From Morella rubra (Eukaryota > Streptophyta > Magnoliopsida > Fagales > Myricaceae), in NCBI GenBank assembly GCA_003952965.2, contig RXIC02000121.1, positions 62,001 to 126,000 on the forward strand: 64,000 nt of DNA. The letters run 5' to 3'. The notes below the pieces were generated by a model. That model searched no databases. It was given only the letters and a program-made list of their open reading frames with translations, and was not told the origin of the DNA. How positions within the stretch are numbered: position 1 is the stretch's first letter; each line of letters opens with the position of its first letter. Shown piece by piece: positions 45,160 to 57,300 of the stretch. The translations under genes were made by a program, and so were the position numbers.

Positions 45160-46880
45160 AGCTTTGTCATTATCATTATCATACTAATAACCTCTGCGTC
45201 TTGCTTGTGTCGGACACTTCCAATTCCAGTAATTCCTTTGCTTTTTAGGTCTTGAACTCCTAACACACTAGATACCAGCACTGATGATTTCTATGAATTG
45301 CTATTTTGGGGATTTCACATTCCTTAAAAATTGTCGATAACTTTTGATTTTGGATCATGCCATTTTATTTCTGCTTGATTTCGCATTCTGCTTCCTCCTC
45401 TTCTCTCTGGTTTTCTGGTTTCTTCCTTCTGAGAGGTTGATCCAAGCTTAATTCAGTCTGTTCTTCTGTTTCTGGGTTGCCCAGCATGGAGTTGGGCAGG
45501 TGTTTAGAAAAACCCTTCAGTGGCTAGTCAAGAGTCTTGACTGTACAAAGATTTCTATAGGTGCCACAAAGAGAGAAATAGAAATACTTTTGCTGGTGAG
45601 TACTTTTATTAACTCGTGTTTTTACTCTCGAGAATTGAAGTGAATGTCTAAGAGGAGGGCCAGTGCTGTCATCACTGCAACATCTCCAGAGAAATGTTGA
45701 TTTTTTTTCGAGAAATATTTTTAATCCAGAATTACTTTTACACTCTATACTCTAAATTATTACGTTTGAAGTATTGTATTTATAAATTATCAATTCTTCA
45801 TATATGATATAATTTATTTTTTTACCTTTTGTCAAATTAGATGGAAATTTATTTTTTTTAAACGAAATGACGATTATTAACTTGATATTTTACTTTTTTT
45901 TTTTAAAGAGTATAATTGACCTTTCATATTAAAAAAAAAAAAAATTTCGATTAAATTTGACAGAAAAAATAGACGGAGAGTGTAATGTAATAATGATGGA
46001 TAATTTGTAGGTGTAATCTCTCAAAATGATAATTTAGGATACAAAGTGTAAAATATATGATAATTAGTAGGTGAAAAATAAATTTTCTATTATTATTATT
46101 TTTTTTCCTATGTGCTCTGGTAGGAAGATACTACTTTTCCCAAAAGTTTTGAGCTTCAATAAACCCTTTGATCGTATGTTGTTGCAGCCTGCTAGCTAGA
46201 TTATAAAGAGTTTACATTCAAGAAAAGCTTCTTCCTATTATTAAAGAAAATAATTCAAATAATAAAATCTTTTTCTTTCTATTAGCTTAAGTTGAGGATT
46301 ACTGGTGCTCATGGTGTGTTCCTTTGGTTACATATGAACCTCATAGCTTATGTAATATTGGTTATATTTGACGTTTGTTCTAGGTTTTGGCTCCCATTAA
46401 ACAGATGAATGTCTTCTGTTGCTAAGCTATGTCCACTTTGAAGGAACAAATACAGGTGCGTGCTGAGTGATTGACAATTGTTGGCCAAAAGATGGGGCTT
46501 GGAAACCTTTACAGAAGCAAACTATTGCGTGGAGCTGAAAATAAGAAAAACGATTTAATTAAGAAAGGTTCTGCATCTAAAAGCCTTTAAAGTTGACAAA
46601 TTTTGCTAAGGAGATAGGTCCAAGCAAGCCCAGGGTGGGGAAAACTGCTGTTTCATGCCAGTGTCACACCTAATCTTTCCAACTTTCATTACATTCAAGG
46701 GAAGTTGCCACTGCTTTGGCTAATTTTATTAGTAATTGAATAAGTCTGTGACTGTTTGCAGCTGAAGTTTAATCCATATTTTCAGTTTTAGGAGCACACC
46801 TATACAGAAATAAAGCGCGAGATAAACCTGGGAATTGCATACTTCCAACAACAATCCCAAGTTACCTTTCTAAGAGATGA
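45160..46880 (+). pseudogene. BRCT-gene 3' fragment (exons 9-10 and 3' flank)
   Basis: This is homologous to about 30,230-33,620. The exon 9 copy at about 45,485-45,597 has an insertion that shifts the frame after GQVF and an internal loss. The exon 10 copy at 46,189-46,260 has stops. The 3' flank pieces follow at 46,380-46,690 and 46,740-46,880. A decayed MITE interrupts the intron. It cannot encode a BRCT domain. Confidence 0.8.
45705..46093. mobile_element. Decayed relative of the 40,728 MITE
   Basis: The left end (TTACTTTTACACTCTATACTCTAAATTATTAC) and the right end (GATAATTTAGGATACAAAGTGTAAAATATATGATAATTAGTAGGTGAAAAATAAATTTTC, in part) match the layout and motifs of the intact MITE. An AT-rich centre lies between them. 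It sits in the intron of the BRCT pseudogene. Confidence 0.6.
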
Positions 46881-48210
46881 GCACTGGTCGGCAGTTCCTC
46901 TTGTGTCTGTGGTGTAATTCCGTGTTCTGTTTCTTCCTATCGGCAGCCGGCAGCCTAACTCTGTTTTGTTGTGCCTGTACCGCTGTACGTTTCAGTGTTT
47001 CACAGCATGTCGACGCTAAAATCCACCCAAATGATGCTGTGGGCAGCATGTGGGAGGACCAGCCCAATTTGCCTGCATGACAAGACAGCACTTAGGACCG
47101 AAAATCACAAGTCTCTGATTGTTGACATACAAAGGAAAAAAAGAGAGAGAGAGAAGCAAATCATATATATGTATAAAGAATTGAAGCCGAAGAGAGTCAT
47201 TTTGTATTAGGGCCGAAGTATAAATTAATCAACCGAAGAAGGTAATAGATTAATAGCCTTTTCAAGGCAAAGGGAAATGCGAGGGCTTACAGTGCTGATT
47301 TTAGATTATTTTCAATCATGCTAAAATAAAGCATGATTTACAATTATATCTCATTTATGCAATTTCTTCTTTTTAATTCTTAGTTTTTTTTGTTGGTAAC
47401 TAAAAAATTTCTCTTTGGAAAGACTGATCTGTCTTTATTTAAATCGCGAATTTTTTGTATAGTTTTAATTTGACCCCTAAATATGTGTCTAACCTAAATT
47501 TTTAGGGACTTCTGTTACCACTTGAGGTTCCGAGTGAGTTTCTAATCATTAATTTTGGTATCAAGAAACATTTAGTAAGAAAAATTTATGTTGAGGAGAT
47601 ATAGGTAAAAATCTTGTAACTCAAATTGATGGTTTAAACGGTAAGTTTATTTTACTTTTGAGAGCTTTTTCAAAGAATTACCCAAACATCAGAATCTTTT
47701 TCAGTCTAATATACTTCTACTCTGAGGTGATTTAATTTAGAGTTCGAAATCTAGCCTTCAGATATTTTTCCGATCAGGGTAAAGAGTGGGGCGGCAAAGA
47801 TTTCAATTCATCCTGTTTGACAAAAAGAACGTACGTTCGAAGAAAGGACATCCTATGCCGACGAAAAATGGAGGAAGCGTAAGGCAGGTCACTTCCACAA
47901 AAAGGGCACAGGGAACGTGACAACATGGACAAGAAATATGTCGTCCACAAACGTAAGGCTGCGTGTGCATGTTTTGCATTTGGATAAGAAACAAGATAAC
48001 ATGGCCCTGGGCAATATGTCGTCCACAATGCTTCTTGCGCGCGGCTTGCAAAATCCTCATGTGATTCACGTGCTTCATGAGTGAAAAATATAGCCAAATC
48101 GATATCCTTCGAACCGTTACGTTGTAGTGTATGAAGTATGAAGTGCAGCTATAAATTAGAGGTAGTCTCAGAGGACTAACTTCAGACCCATTTCTACCAA
48201 AACTACTTCA
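46881..48210. other. Sulfotransferase 5' flank (copy B), no gene seen
   Basis: The last 600 bases match 37,270-37,740 and should contain the promoter of the sulfotransferase. ORFs of 60-107 codons in this interval show no recognisable domain and no consistent frame between the two copies. Confidence 0.5.
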
Positions 48211-48990
48211 ATGGCTATCACCCAGAACCCAGAACACCAATCAAGGGATAGAGAAGAAGAAGAAAACCTTAGCCAAGAATGCAAGGAACTTCTTCTTTCT
48301 CTTCCCAAAGAGAAAGGGTGGAGAAACCCCTATATCTTTAAGTACCAAGGGTTTTGGTGCCAGCCAACGGAGATCCAAGCCATGGTCTCTTTCCAAAGGC
48401 ACTTCCAAGCAAGTGACACTGACATAGTATTAGCCACCCTACCAAAATCAGGCACCACATGGTTAAAAGCCTTGGCTTTTGCTATCGTGAATCGCAAGCA
48501 TTTTGATAGCTGCTCCAACAGCCACCCTTTGCTTACATGCAACCCCCATGATCTTGTACCTTTCTTTGAGTACAAGGTTTATGCAGGAGACCAGCTTCCT
48601 GACCTCTCCAACCTGCCACAGCCTAGACTTTTTGGCACTCATATTCCATTTGCTTCCCTACCCAATTCCATCAAGATCTCCAGGTGTCGGGTTGTTTACA
48701 TCTGCAGAAACCCCTTCGACACTTTCATTTCCTCATGGCATTTCCTTAACAAATCTATGCCGGGATCTCAACCCCCATTGTCACTAGAGGAAGCCTTTGA
48801 AATGTACTGCAAGGGGGTCATTGGGTTCGGTCCTTTTTGGGACCACATGTTGGGGTACTGGAAGGAAAGCATAGAGAGACCCCACAAGGTATTGTTCTTG
48901 CAGTACGAGGAAATGAAAGAGGATATCATCCTCCAAGTAAAAAAATTGGCAGAGTTCATGGGGTACCCATTTTCTTTGGAAGTTGATTAA
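48211..48990 (+). CDS. Cytosolic sulfotransferase (SOT15/SOT5-like), C-terminus broken
   Basis: The 259-codon single-exon frame covers most of a plant PAPS-dependent sulfotransferase, normally about 330-350 residues. The 5'-phosphosulfate loop [11 protein letters not shown] is at about residue 76, the 3'-phosphate-binding RNPFDTFISSWHF at about 171, and YEEMKED plus KKLAEFMGYPF near the end. Substrates in this family include flavonols, hydroxyjasmonate and desulfoglucosinolates; none can be chosen from sequence alone. The frame stops at 48,988. The remaining 70 residues, ending in the RKGEVGDW motif, are present as a degraded stretch directly downstream and as an intact stretch at 52,607-52,816. 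The break may be an assembly error rather than a mutation. Confidence 0.85.
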   Translation: MAITQNPEHQSRDREEEENLSQECKELLLSLPKEKGWRNPYIFKYQGFWCQPTEIQAMVSFQRHFQASDTDIVLATLPKSGTTWLKALAFAIVNRKHFDSCSNSHPLLTCNPHDLVPFFEYKVYAGDQLPDLSNLPQPRLFGTHIPFASLPNSIKISRCRVVYICRNPFDTFISSWHFLNKSMPGSQPPLSLEEAFEMYCKGVIGFGPFWDHMLGYWKESIERPHKVLFLQYEEMKEDIILQVKKLAEFMGYPFSLEVD

Positions 48991-50690
48991 GGAGAAGAGG
49001 TTGTAAAGCTATGTAAATTTGAGAGGTGAAGGAGTTGGAGGTAAATAAATCTGGAAAGTCTATTCTTTTTGTTTAGAAAGGGTGAGGTGGGAGAATAAAC
49101 TATGCCTCAGATATGAATTAACTCAAATTGGAGGAGAAGTTAGATGTGTCCTAAAGGGTTCTGTCTTTTAGTTTGTGATTTGCCTAAAAAAACTTTGATA
49201 GTTTTTCTATGAAGAATTCAAGAAAATGAAGTGTCCTTGAATATAATCCAGCTGTGAATCAAAATTCTCATTATTATCTTGTAGGAAGATGTATAGTTAT
49301 AGTAGAACCAAATAGATTGTGTTAGACCTCATTGCTCTATCAATGAAATTTCGTTTGATGGAAAGAGTTCAGATACACTTACAAGCTCTCGACCGGTAAA
49401 AGAGGACTCAGAGAAGCTGTAGTCTTCTCCGACGCTATGTTGAAAAAGCACACCGCTCCTTACCTTCAATAGAAGGCAGTCCAAAGTCACGAGCACGATA
49501 AAGATGAGTTCAACTTTCCTTGAGTTTAAAACAGTTGATATGGCTAGTGTTAGTAGTGTTATGGATGTTTCCCTCACCTGTGACTGTTGAAGTGCGTTTA
49601 CGGTAGTTAATTATCGTGTGCTCACTAGTTACAGCTAAGTTCTTGAAAATGTCAGCATATTTGTTACCAAACTTCATATAATAGCAAAGGGAAGTTGATA
49701 AGAAAACTGAGAGAGAGACAGAGGTTGATCATAGGACTAGTTTGGGATTTCCATTATCTGTTGTGATTGAGAGCTCAGAGAACGAGAGGAACAAAAAACG
49801 GAGAAGACAAGTCACTCTATTGGTGTAAACCACGTTTCGCGAGTATTCAAAGGACACGAAAAGGTTAAAGCTCGACCTCGACAGTCAGTAATGGCCCCAA
49901 AAACAAAAATCCCGTAGGTCCGGTCTTTAACCCAGCGAGCTGCTATCCGTCTCTTAAACTGTTCAAGAGATCAGAAATACATTTTTTTTCTTCCCATTTT
50001 CATGCGAATTTTTATTTTGTTTGTCTCTAACGTTGATAAGACCAGTTAAAAGAAAACTGATCAGAGACAGATCCGACTATTGAATATCCAACACGTGGGA
50101 GAAGACCAAATCACCTCAATCGAAGATTTTTCAAAAGAGTTCACTTAGTGAAGAAAAACTCTCCTTGGCTACCTAATTTATCGAAATTGTCAGCCAGTTA
50201 CACGTACTTCCTCCACAAAAACTAATAAGTTATTTACAAAATTATTGCAATACTCCAGCAAAGACATTTTTCATCAATTAAGCAAATCTAATACCTTATT
50301 CTCCTGAATCTGCATCGCTTGTGACAATGGGTGGCAAAATGCTTTGTTTGGGAAACATTATCTCTGCCTTACATTCTCTCGAGTCTAAGCCACATAAGCA
50401 GGCGCTTGGCGATTTATATATGCTCTGGATAAGAAATTCAAGAATGCTTATAGCCAAGTTCTATATACCTGGACTGCTTCATTTGTGGAAAATTTTCGGT
50501 ATTATGTATGTCACCCGCTTTACGCATACTGTTTTCATGACAGCCATGTAAGTGTTGTATAGTGGTCTATCCGGTTCTGCTGAGCTGCAGCTGCTGCCTT
50601 ATTCAAAATGGAGTCTGCTTTCTCTACGTCCCGCTCAAATAGAGTCTCACTAATGCATCCAAAGCAGTGGGCCAACCCAGACCCGCTATC
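48991..50690. repeat. Indel-rich rendition of the sequence at about 52,610-54,770
   Basis: Read along the plus strand this segment follows 52,610-54,770 in order: sulfotransferase C-terminus, spacer with CCGACGCTA, the ACGAGAGGAACAAAAAACGG block, then the PPR 3' end. It has frequent 1-20 base deletions and occasional insertions, often at homopolymers. Downstream of about 50,690 the match becomes essentially perfect. No independent gene is supported. Confidence 0.7.
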
Positions 50691-52585
50691 TCCCATCGGG
50701 TCACCAATTCCTTCCCCTTTGTCACTAGCTTATGGTCAACATATACTTTCAAAAGTGCAGAGTAATGCCTTGAAGAGAGTTTCTTCCACTTCTGAAGCAT
50801 CATTTCGAAGACTGCTTCTGCCTTCTCTACTTGTCCGAGCTTTCCCCAAGCTTCTATAGCAGCAATGCACTCATTAATTGTTGGATCCAATCCACATTCC
50901 CTCCAAATTCTAGCCACCTCATCAGAGCTGCCAAGAGAAGCATAGAGAGGAAGCAAAGCTCTGCGGGCCCCAAGACTTTCTTTCAACTTTCCCTCTTCAA
51001 TTTCCTCTAAGATAGTTTGAGCTTTATTTCTGAACCCCCCAGATAGATAATGTTTAGCCAAGGTAGTTAAAACATTGGTGTCAGGTAAAACTCCATCAGC
51101 CTTCATAATTTCAAACAATTGCTCCATCCCTACAATGTCGTCAGACTCACCTTTGCTGTCGATTAAGAGCCTGTAGGTAAGGAGGGATGGCTTGACATTT
51201 TCTACCTCCATTAACAACAACATATCAGCTATCTTTCTCCTGTCAAGCCTCTTGTAGAGAATGATTATTTGATTGCAAGCATTGATGGTGATTGGCAACT
51301 CCAGCTCCCTGATTTTCTTAAACACTGCCTCTGCTTTCTTCATGTTAAGGCACTGGACACAGCCAGCTAGGAGGGTTCGGTATATTAATTCACTTTTAAA
51401 GGGCTTCGGAATACTCTCAACATACTTCTCTGCCGTTTGGATACCTTTAACTTTAACAATCAAATCAAGGCGAGAAGCATAATCTCGTTCTGTAAGGGTG
51501 AGTTGCTTAGTTGTCTCCAGCCACTCTGAGAACTGCAAAACAATTTGATTTTATTGAAAATTTGAACTGAATCAAAGCATTAATCAAAAGCACATAAAGT
51601 CAGCTATGGGAATCTTTTATATCCTGCTTCACTTTTTATGATATTGCAAGCATGAAGCATTGCAACCATCCATAACCTAACAGGTCAGGCACCGTGTAAC
51701 AAAGACTATCCAAGACAAGAGAGATGATGTTCAAAGACAAAGAATTGCTATGCAACTCAAAACAGAATACTCCTTTACAGACTTAACCTCCTCGTGGACT
51801 AAAGAGGGAGACTCCAGATCATTCGTCAATTTAACTGGTAATTTTGAAGGTGCATAACACATTAAAACACTAATGAAATCATTCGAATTCAAATAATTAT
51901 CGACGAGGCACATCTATCAATTGGGCCAGATTTTTTTGCAACGTCAGTAAGCACGAAAACAAGGATGGTCACCGTACAACTTTCCTAAGAAACAAACAAA
52001 ACAGTACATTATGTTCGCTAGTGTTAGTAGTTGAGTGGTTGTTGTTCAATGGCCCTCCATACGCCCGACGCTTTTCGAAGTGATAACATATTATCTTTAG
52101 CCAATCATGAATGTCCAAGTCATCTTCTCCTTCCTCGACCCACTTATCATAGATAGCAACAGAAAATTGAGACTCATATAGCTTTGCCAGGCCGATATAA
52201 GATGTCCTCACCTTTCTCATTTATTCTGAAAACCATTCTATAACAACCCGGTTCTTGGAACTGGCTTTCCCCACTCTTCTTCCTAACAGCTTTTCTCCTC
52301 AATTACTTCTCCTTTCCTCTCCGCCAACTAAAGCAGGAGTTTCATGTTCCAAAACTTCATCCTCTACATCAGGGTACTCACCGTTGGTTCTTGCATCTGC
52401 CAGTGAACAAAGACAGCGACTACCCACAATTCTGTCAAGAACGGGTGTGTTGTGAAACACTTTCACCGAAAGGAATTTAGTAGATCTTAATTGTGTAGGG
52501 CAGCATATACTAGCTCTGCCTCCTGTCACATTACCTGAATTGTCCGGTTTAACACAAAAAACCCTTGAAGCCTCTCGTTCTCGCA
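50300..52585 (-). pseudogene. Second, disrupted copy of the PPR gene
   Basis: Exon 3 sequence at 51,532-50,690 is identical in translation to the intact gene for about 270 residues, then frameshifts where the indel-rich patch begins. The exon 2 equivalent at 52,560-52,330 is identical to 57,095-56,865, while 52,325-52,050 is indel-rich. A foreign block identical to 53,303-53,450 is spliced in at 51,915-52,050. Exon 1 is absent. Either a very recent rearranged copy or an assembly mosaic. Confidence 0.75.
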
Positions 52586-52606
52586 CTGTCTATTGGAAAT
52601 TACGAG

Positions 52607-52816
52607 GAGAATTTGAAGGAGTTGGAGGTAAATAAATCTGGCAAGTCTATTAAGTACTTCGAGAACAAATACTTGTTTAGAAAGGGTGAGGTGGGAGACT
52701 GGGTAAACTATCTCTCGCCTCAGATGGTGGAGCAATTAACTCAAGTCATGGAGGAGAAGTTAGGTGGTTCTGGTTTGTCACTCAAAGGGTTCTCTGGGGC
52801 CAAGAACTTCATTTAG
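52607..52816 (+). pseudogene. Detached sulfotransferase C-terminal segment
   Basis: The open frame reads ENLKELEVNKSGK, then FRKGEVGDWVNYLS, then MEEKLGGSGLSLKGF and a natural TAG. This is the conserved C-terminal region IV and end of plant sulfotransferases, and it continues exactly where the frame at 48,211-48,990 fails. It is preceded by sequence identical to part of 53,560-53,600, not by a sulfotransferase body. Confidence 0.85.
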
Positions 52817-54325
52817 TGAGCTTGTGCTATTTGCCTTGTTTAGTGTGTGACTTCTATAGGTTTTTCTATGAATAATAAGAAGATGAAGATCATATCCTTG
52901 AAATAAAAATTGGAGCTGATCATGTGCTTCAAATCAAAAAATGTACTCCTAAATTTGGTTAGGAAGCTATCTTTGTAGGATGTATGACCTTATCATGTTG
53001 TTCAATGAAAGCATTTTAGTTTTATTCAACCTAAACAAAAAGATTGGATGTTTGTTTCCCTACCTCACATCATGCGGTAAGTAGAAACTCTATTCAAATC
53101 CCAATATCGTAAGTGATGGATACGAAAATTTCAGCCCACATGTTGGAAAAGTTTAACAAGCTCAAATGAGGCCTAGCATGAAAAAGTTTAAAAAGAGGGA
53201 AAATAAATCAGAGAAGGGGGAGATCTTCTTTTCCGACGCTACTGAAAAAAAAAAAGACACCGCTCCTAAAAAGTTCTATCTAGGGTTTGAAGGCAGCTCA
53301 TTGCTCTATCAATTGGGCCAGATTTTTTTGCAACGTCAGTAAGCACGAAAACAAGGATGGTCACCGTACAACTTTCCTAAGAAACAAACAAAACAGTACA
53401 TTATGTTCGCTAGTGTTAGTAGTTGAGTGGTTGTTGTTCAATGGCCCTCATTCTCGTGCTGTTGATCAGAAATTACGAGGTTGGTCAGATTTTCATGGCC
53501 TTTGCTTTATTGAAGCCGTTGATGCTCAATGGCCCACGTACGTGTTTGATGTCACGTCTCGTTCTCGCACTGTCTATTGGAAATTACGAGGTTGCATGGC
53601 CCATGTTCATTAAGTGCTTGAAAATGTCGAGTTCATCTATTTGTTACCAAACTTTTGCATATACGTACCCAAAGGGAAGGCTGATAAGAAAACAGAGGCA
53701 CAATGAGAGAGAGACAGAGGTTGATCATATGGACTAGTTTGGGATTTCCATTATCTGTTGTGATTGAGAGCTCAGAGAACGAGAGGAACAAAAAACGGAG
53801 AAGACAAGTCCAACAACTATTGGTCTCGTAAACCACGTTTCGCGAGTATTCAAAGAAACTAAAGACACGAAAAGGTCAAGCAGTAAAGCTCGACCTCGAC
53901 AGTCAGTAATGGCCCCAAAAACAAAAATCCCGTAGGTCCGGTCTTTAACCCAGCGAGCTGCTATCCGTCTCTTAAACTGTTCATGCAATCTCATATAAGC
54001 CTAGATCAGAGTTGTGTTCTAATACATTTTTTTTCTTCCCATTTTCATGCGAATTTTTATTTTGTTTGTCCTCTAAACGTTGAAAGACCAGTTAAAAGAA
54101 ACACTGGATCAGACGACAGATCCGACTATTGAATATCCAACACGAATGGGAGAAGACCAAATCACCTCAACCGAAGATTTTTCAAAAGACTTCAATTAGT
54201 GAAAGAAAAATCTCCTTGGCTACATAATTTATGAAATTTGTCAGCCAGTTACACGTACTTCCCTCCCACAAAACTAATAAATTATTTACAAAAATTATTG
54301 CAAACTCCAGCAAAGACAATTTTCA
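52817..54325. other. Spacer between sulfotransferase end and PPR gene, no gene seen
   Basis: This is the 3' flank of the sulfotransferase segment followed by the 3' flank of the PPR gene. Several pieces are repeated at 49,330-50,300 and 51,915-52,050. ORFs here have no recognisable domain. Confidence 0.5.
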
Positions 54326-57300
54326 TCAATTAAGCAAATCTAATACCTTATTCTCCTTGAACCCATCTGCTTGTGACAACTGGGTGGCAAATGCTTTGTT
54401 TGGGAATACATTCTCTGCCTTCATTCTCTCTCTAAGCCCATAAGCAGGCGCTTTGGCCTTTATATATGCCTGGATAAGAAATTCAAATGGCTTTAGTCGG
54501 CCAGTTATATACCTGGACTGCTTCATTCTGTGGAACAATTTCTCGGTATTATGTATGTCACCCCGCTTCGCATACTCTTTCATGACAGCCATGTAAGTGT
54601 TGTATAGTGGTCTCATCCGGTTCTGCTGAGCTGCAGCTGCTGCCTTATTCAAAATGGAGTCTGCTTTCTCTACGTCCCCAGCTCCCAAATAGAGTCTCAC
54701 TAATGCATCCAAAGCCAGTGGGCCAACCCAGCACCCGCTATCTCCCATCTGGGTCACCAATTCCTTCCCCTTTGTCACTAGCTTATGGTCAACATATACT
54801 TTCAAAAGTGCAGAGTAATGCCTTGAAGAGAGTTTCTTCCACTTCTGAAGCATCATTTCGAAGACTGCTTCTGCCTTCTCTACTTGTCCGAGCTTTCCCC
54901 AAGCTTCTATAGCAGCAATGCACTCATTAATTGTTGGATCCAATCCACATTCCCTCCAAATTCTAGCCACCTCATCAGAGCTGCCAAGAGAAGCATAGAG
55001 AGGAAGCAAAGCTCTGCGGGCCCCAAGACTTTCTTTCAACTTTCCCTCTTCAATTTCCTCTAAGATAGTTTGAGCTTTATTTCTGAACCCCCCAGATAGA
55101 TAATGTTTAGCCAAGGTAGTTAAAACATTGGTGTCAGGTAAAACTCCATCAGCCTTCATAATTTCAAACAATTGCTCCATCCCTACAATGTCGTCAGACT
55201 CACCTTTGCTGTCGATTAAGAGCCTGTAGGTAAGGAGGGATGGCTTGACATTTTCTACCTCCATTAACAACAACATATCAGCTATCTTTCTCCTGTCAAG
55301 CCTCTTGTAGAGAATGATTATTTGATTGCAAGCATTGATGGTGATTGGCAACTCCAGCTCCCTGATTTTCTTAAACACTGCCTCTGCTTTCTTCATGTTA
55401 AGGCACTGGACACAGCCAGCTAGGAGGGTTCGGTATATTAATTCACTTTTAAAGGGCTTCGGAATACTCTCAACATACTTCTCTGCCGTTTGGATACCTT
55501 TAACTTTAACAATCAAATCAAGGCGAGAAGCATAATCTCGTTCTGTAAGGGTGAGTTGCTTAGTTGTCTCCAGCCACTCTGAGAACTGCAAAACAATTTG
55601 ATTTTATTGAAAATTTGAACTGAATCAAAGCATTAATCAAAAGCACATAAAGTCAGCTATGGGAATCTTTTATATCCTGCTTCACTTTTTATGATATTGC
55701 AAGCATGAAGCATTGCAACCATCCATAACCTAACAGGTCAGGCACCGTGTAACAAAGACTATCCAAGACAAGAGAGATGATGTTCAAAGACAAAGAATTG
55801 CTATGCAACTCAAAACAGAATACTCCTTTACAGACTTAACCTCCTCGTGGACTAAAGAGGGAGACTCCAGATCATTCGTCAATTTAACTGGTAATTTTGA
55901 AGGTGCATAACACATTAAAACACTAATGAAATCATTCGAATTCAAATAATTATCGACGAGGCACATGGGGATTTTGGCCAAGTGTGCTTTGAATCCTAGG
56001 CCGATCACCACCAAGGAACTAAACCAAAAAATAATGGAAAATCAGTTTGTCATGCATTATGACCTATTCCTTGAAAACCTTGCAACATTAACTCAAATGC
56101 AAAGCATGAACTAAAAACTGCTATTGCACCTTTAGATCAATGAACTCCAAAGCAAAAAGTTTAGTTTTATTCTTTCACCTGCATCATCAAGAATAACAAA
56201 TTACGTATGGGGAACAGGACCAATACCAAACATTCTACCCTTGATCTAAAATGATGTCAGCTAATCAAGCAATTACGAAATCCAAACTTTCATGTAGGTT
56301 CCTTTTCATGTTTGCCCTTTGAAGAATGGTGCTAGGTCTAGCTCCTGTGAAGAATGACAACCTGAACTATACATAGACCCAGGCTGGAATCTCCAATTGA
56401 TGCTCACTAACATAGAATTAGACTTTATAGGTTACCAGAAAGCAATCTCATGATAACAGCCAAGGCCAAGGCTAATTTTTCTGGCATGGAAATTCATGAG
56501 ACAAGCACTTATGTGAAAAATATATGAAACTGTAGAGAATCTTATTTAAGGAAATATCAGAAAGAAAGGGAAAAGAAATACCTTTAATGCCTTTCCATAC
56601 GCCCGACGCTTTCGAAGGATAACAATTATCTTAGCAATCATGAAATGATCCAAGTCATTCCCTTCCTCGACCCACTTATCAAGAACACTAGCAACAGAGT
56701 GAAATTGAGACTCCATTATAGCTTTGCACAACTTAAAATAAGCCTTTTCGCTATAAGAGTCCTCACCTTTCTCATTATCTGAAAAACCATCATCTAACAA
56801 CCCCGGTTCTGAAGCTAAGGCTTCCCCACCTTCTTCCTCAGCATCATTCTCCTCAATTACCTCAACTAAAGCAGGAGTTTCATGTTCCAAAACTTCATCC
56901 TCTACATCAGGGTACTCACCGTTGGTTCTTGCATCTGCCAGTGAACAAAGACAGCGACTACCCACAATTCTGTCAAGAACGGGTGTGTTGTGAAACACTT
57001 TCACCGAAAGGAATTTAGTAGATCTTAATTGTGTAGGGCAGCATATACTAGCTCTGCCTCCTGTCACATTACCTGAATTGTCCGGTTTAACACAAAAAAC
57101 CCTTGAAGCCTCAATGCAATATCCTTGTCTCCTAACAATGCAAGAAAGAAATTCAACTAACTAACAGCTAAATGAAGAAAAGTTCATAAAAAAGATGGTG
57201 CTACGGTGTTAATGGTCAACGGGATAACAAAAGCATCAGTCGAAGCAATGGCAAACAGCTTAAAACGGTGATTGCTATATCAGTTCAAAACCAGAACGAT

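Noticed and set aside
46870-47210. Small ORFs on both strands near 46.9-47.2 kb
   Set aside because: They have no domain, overlap each other on opposite strands and are not conserved in the 33.6-37.3 kb counterpart.
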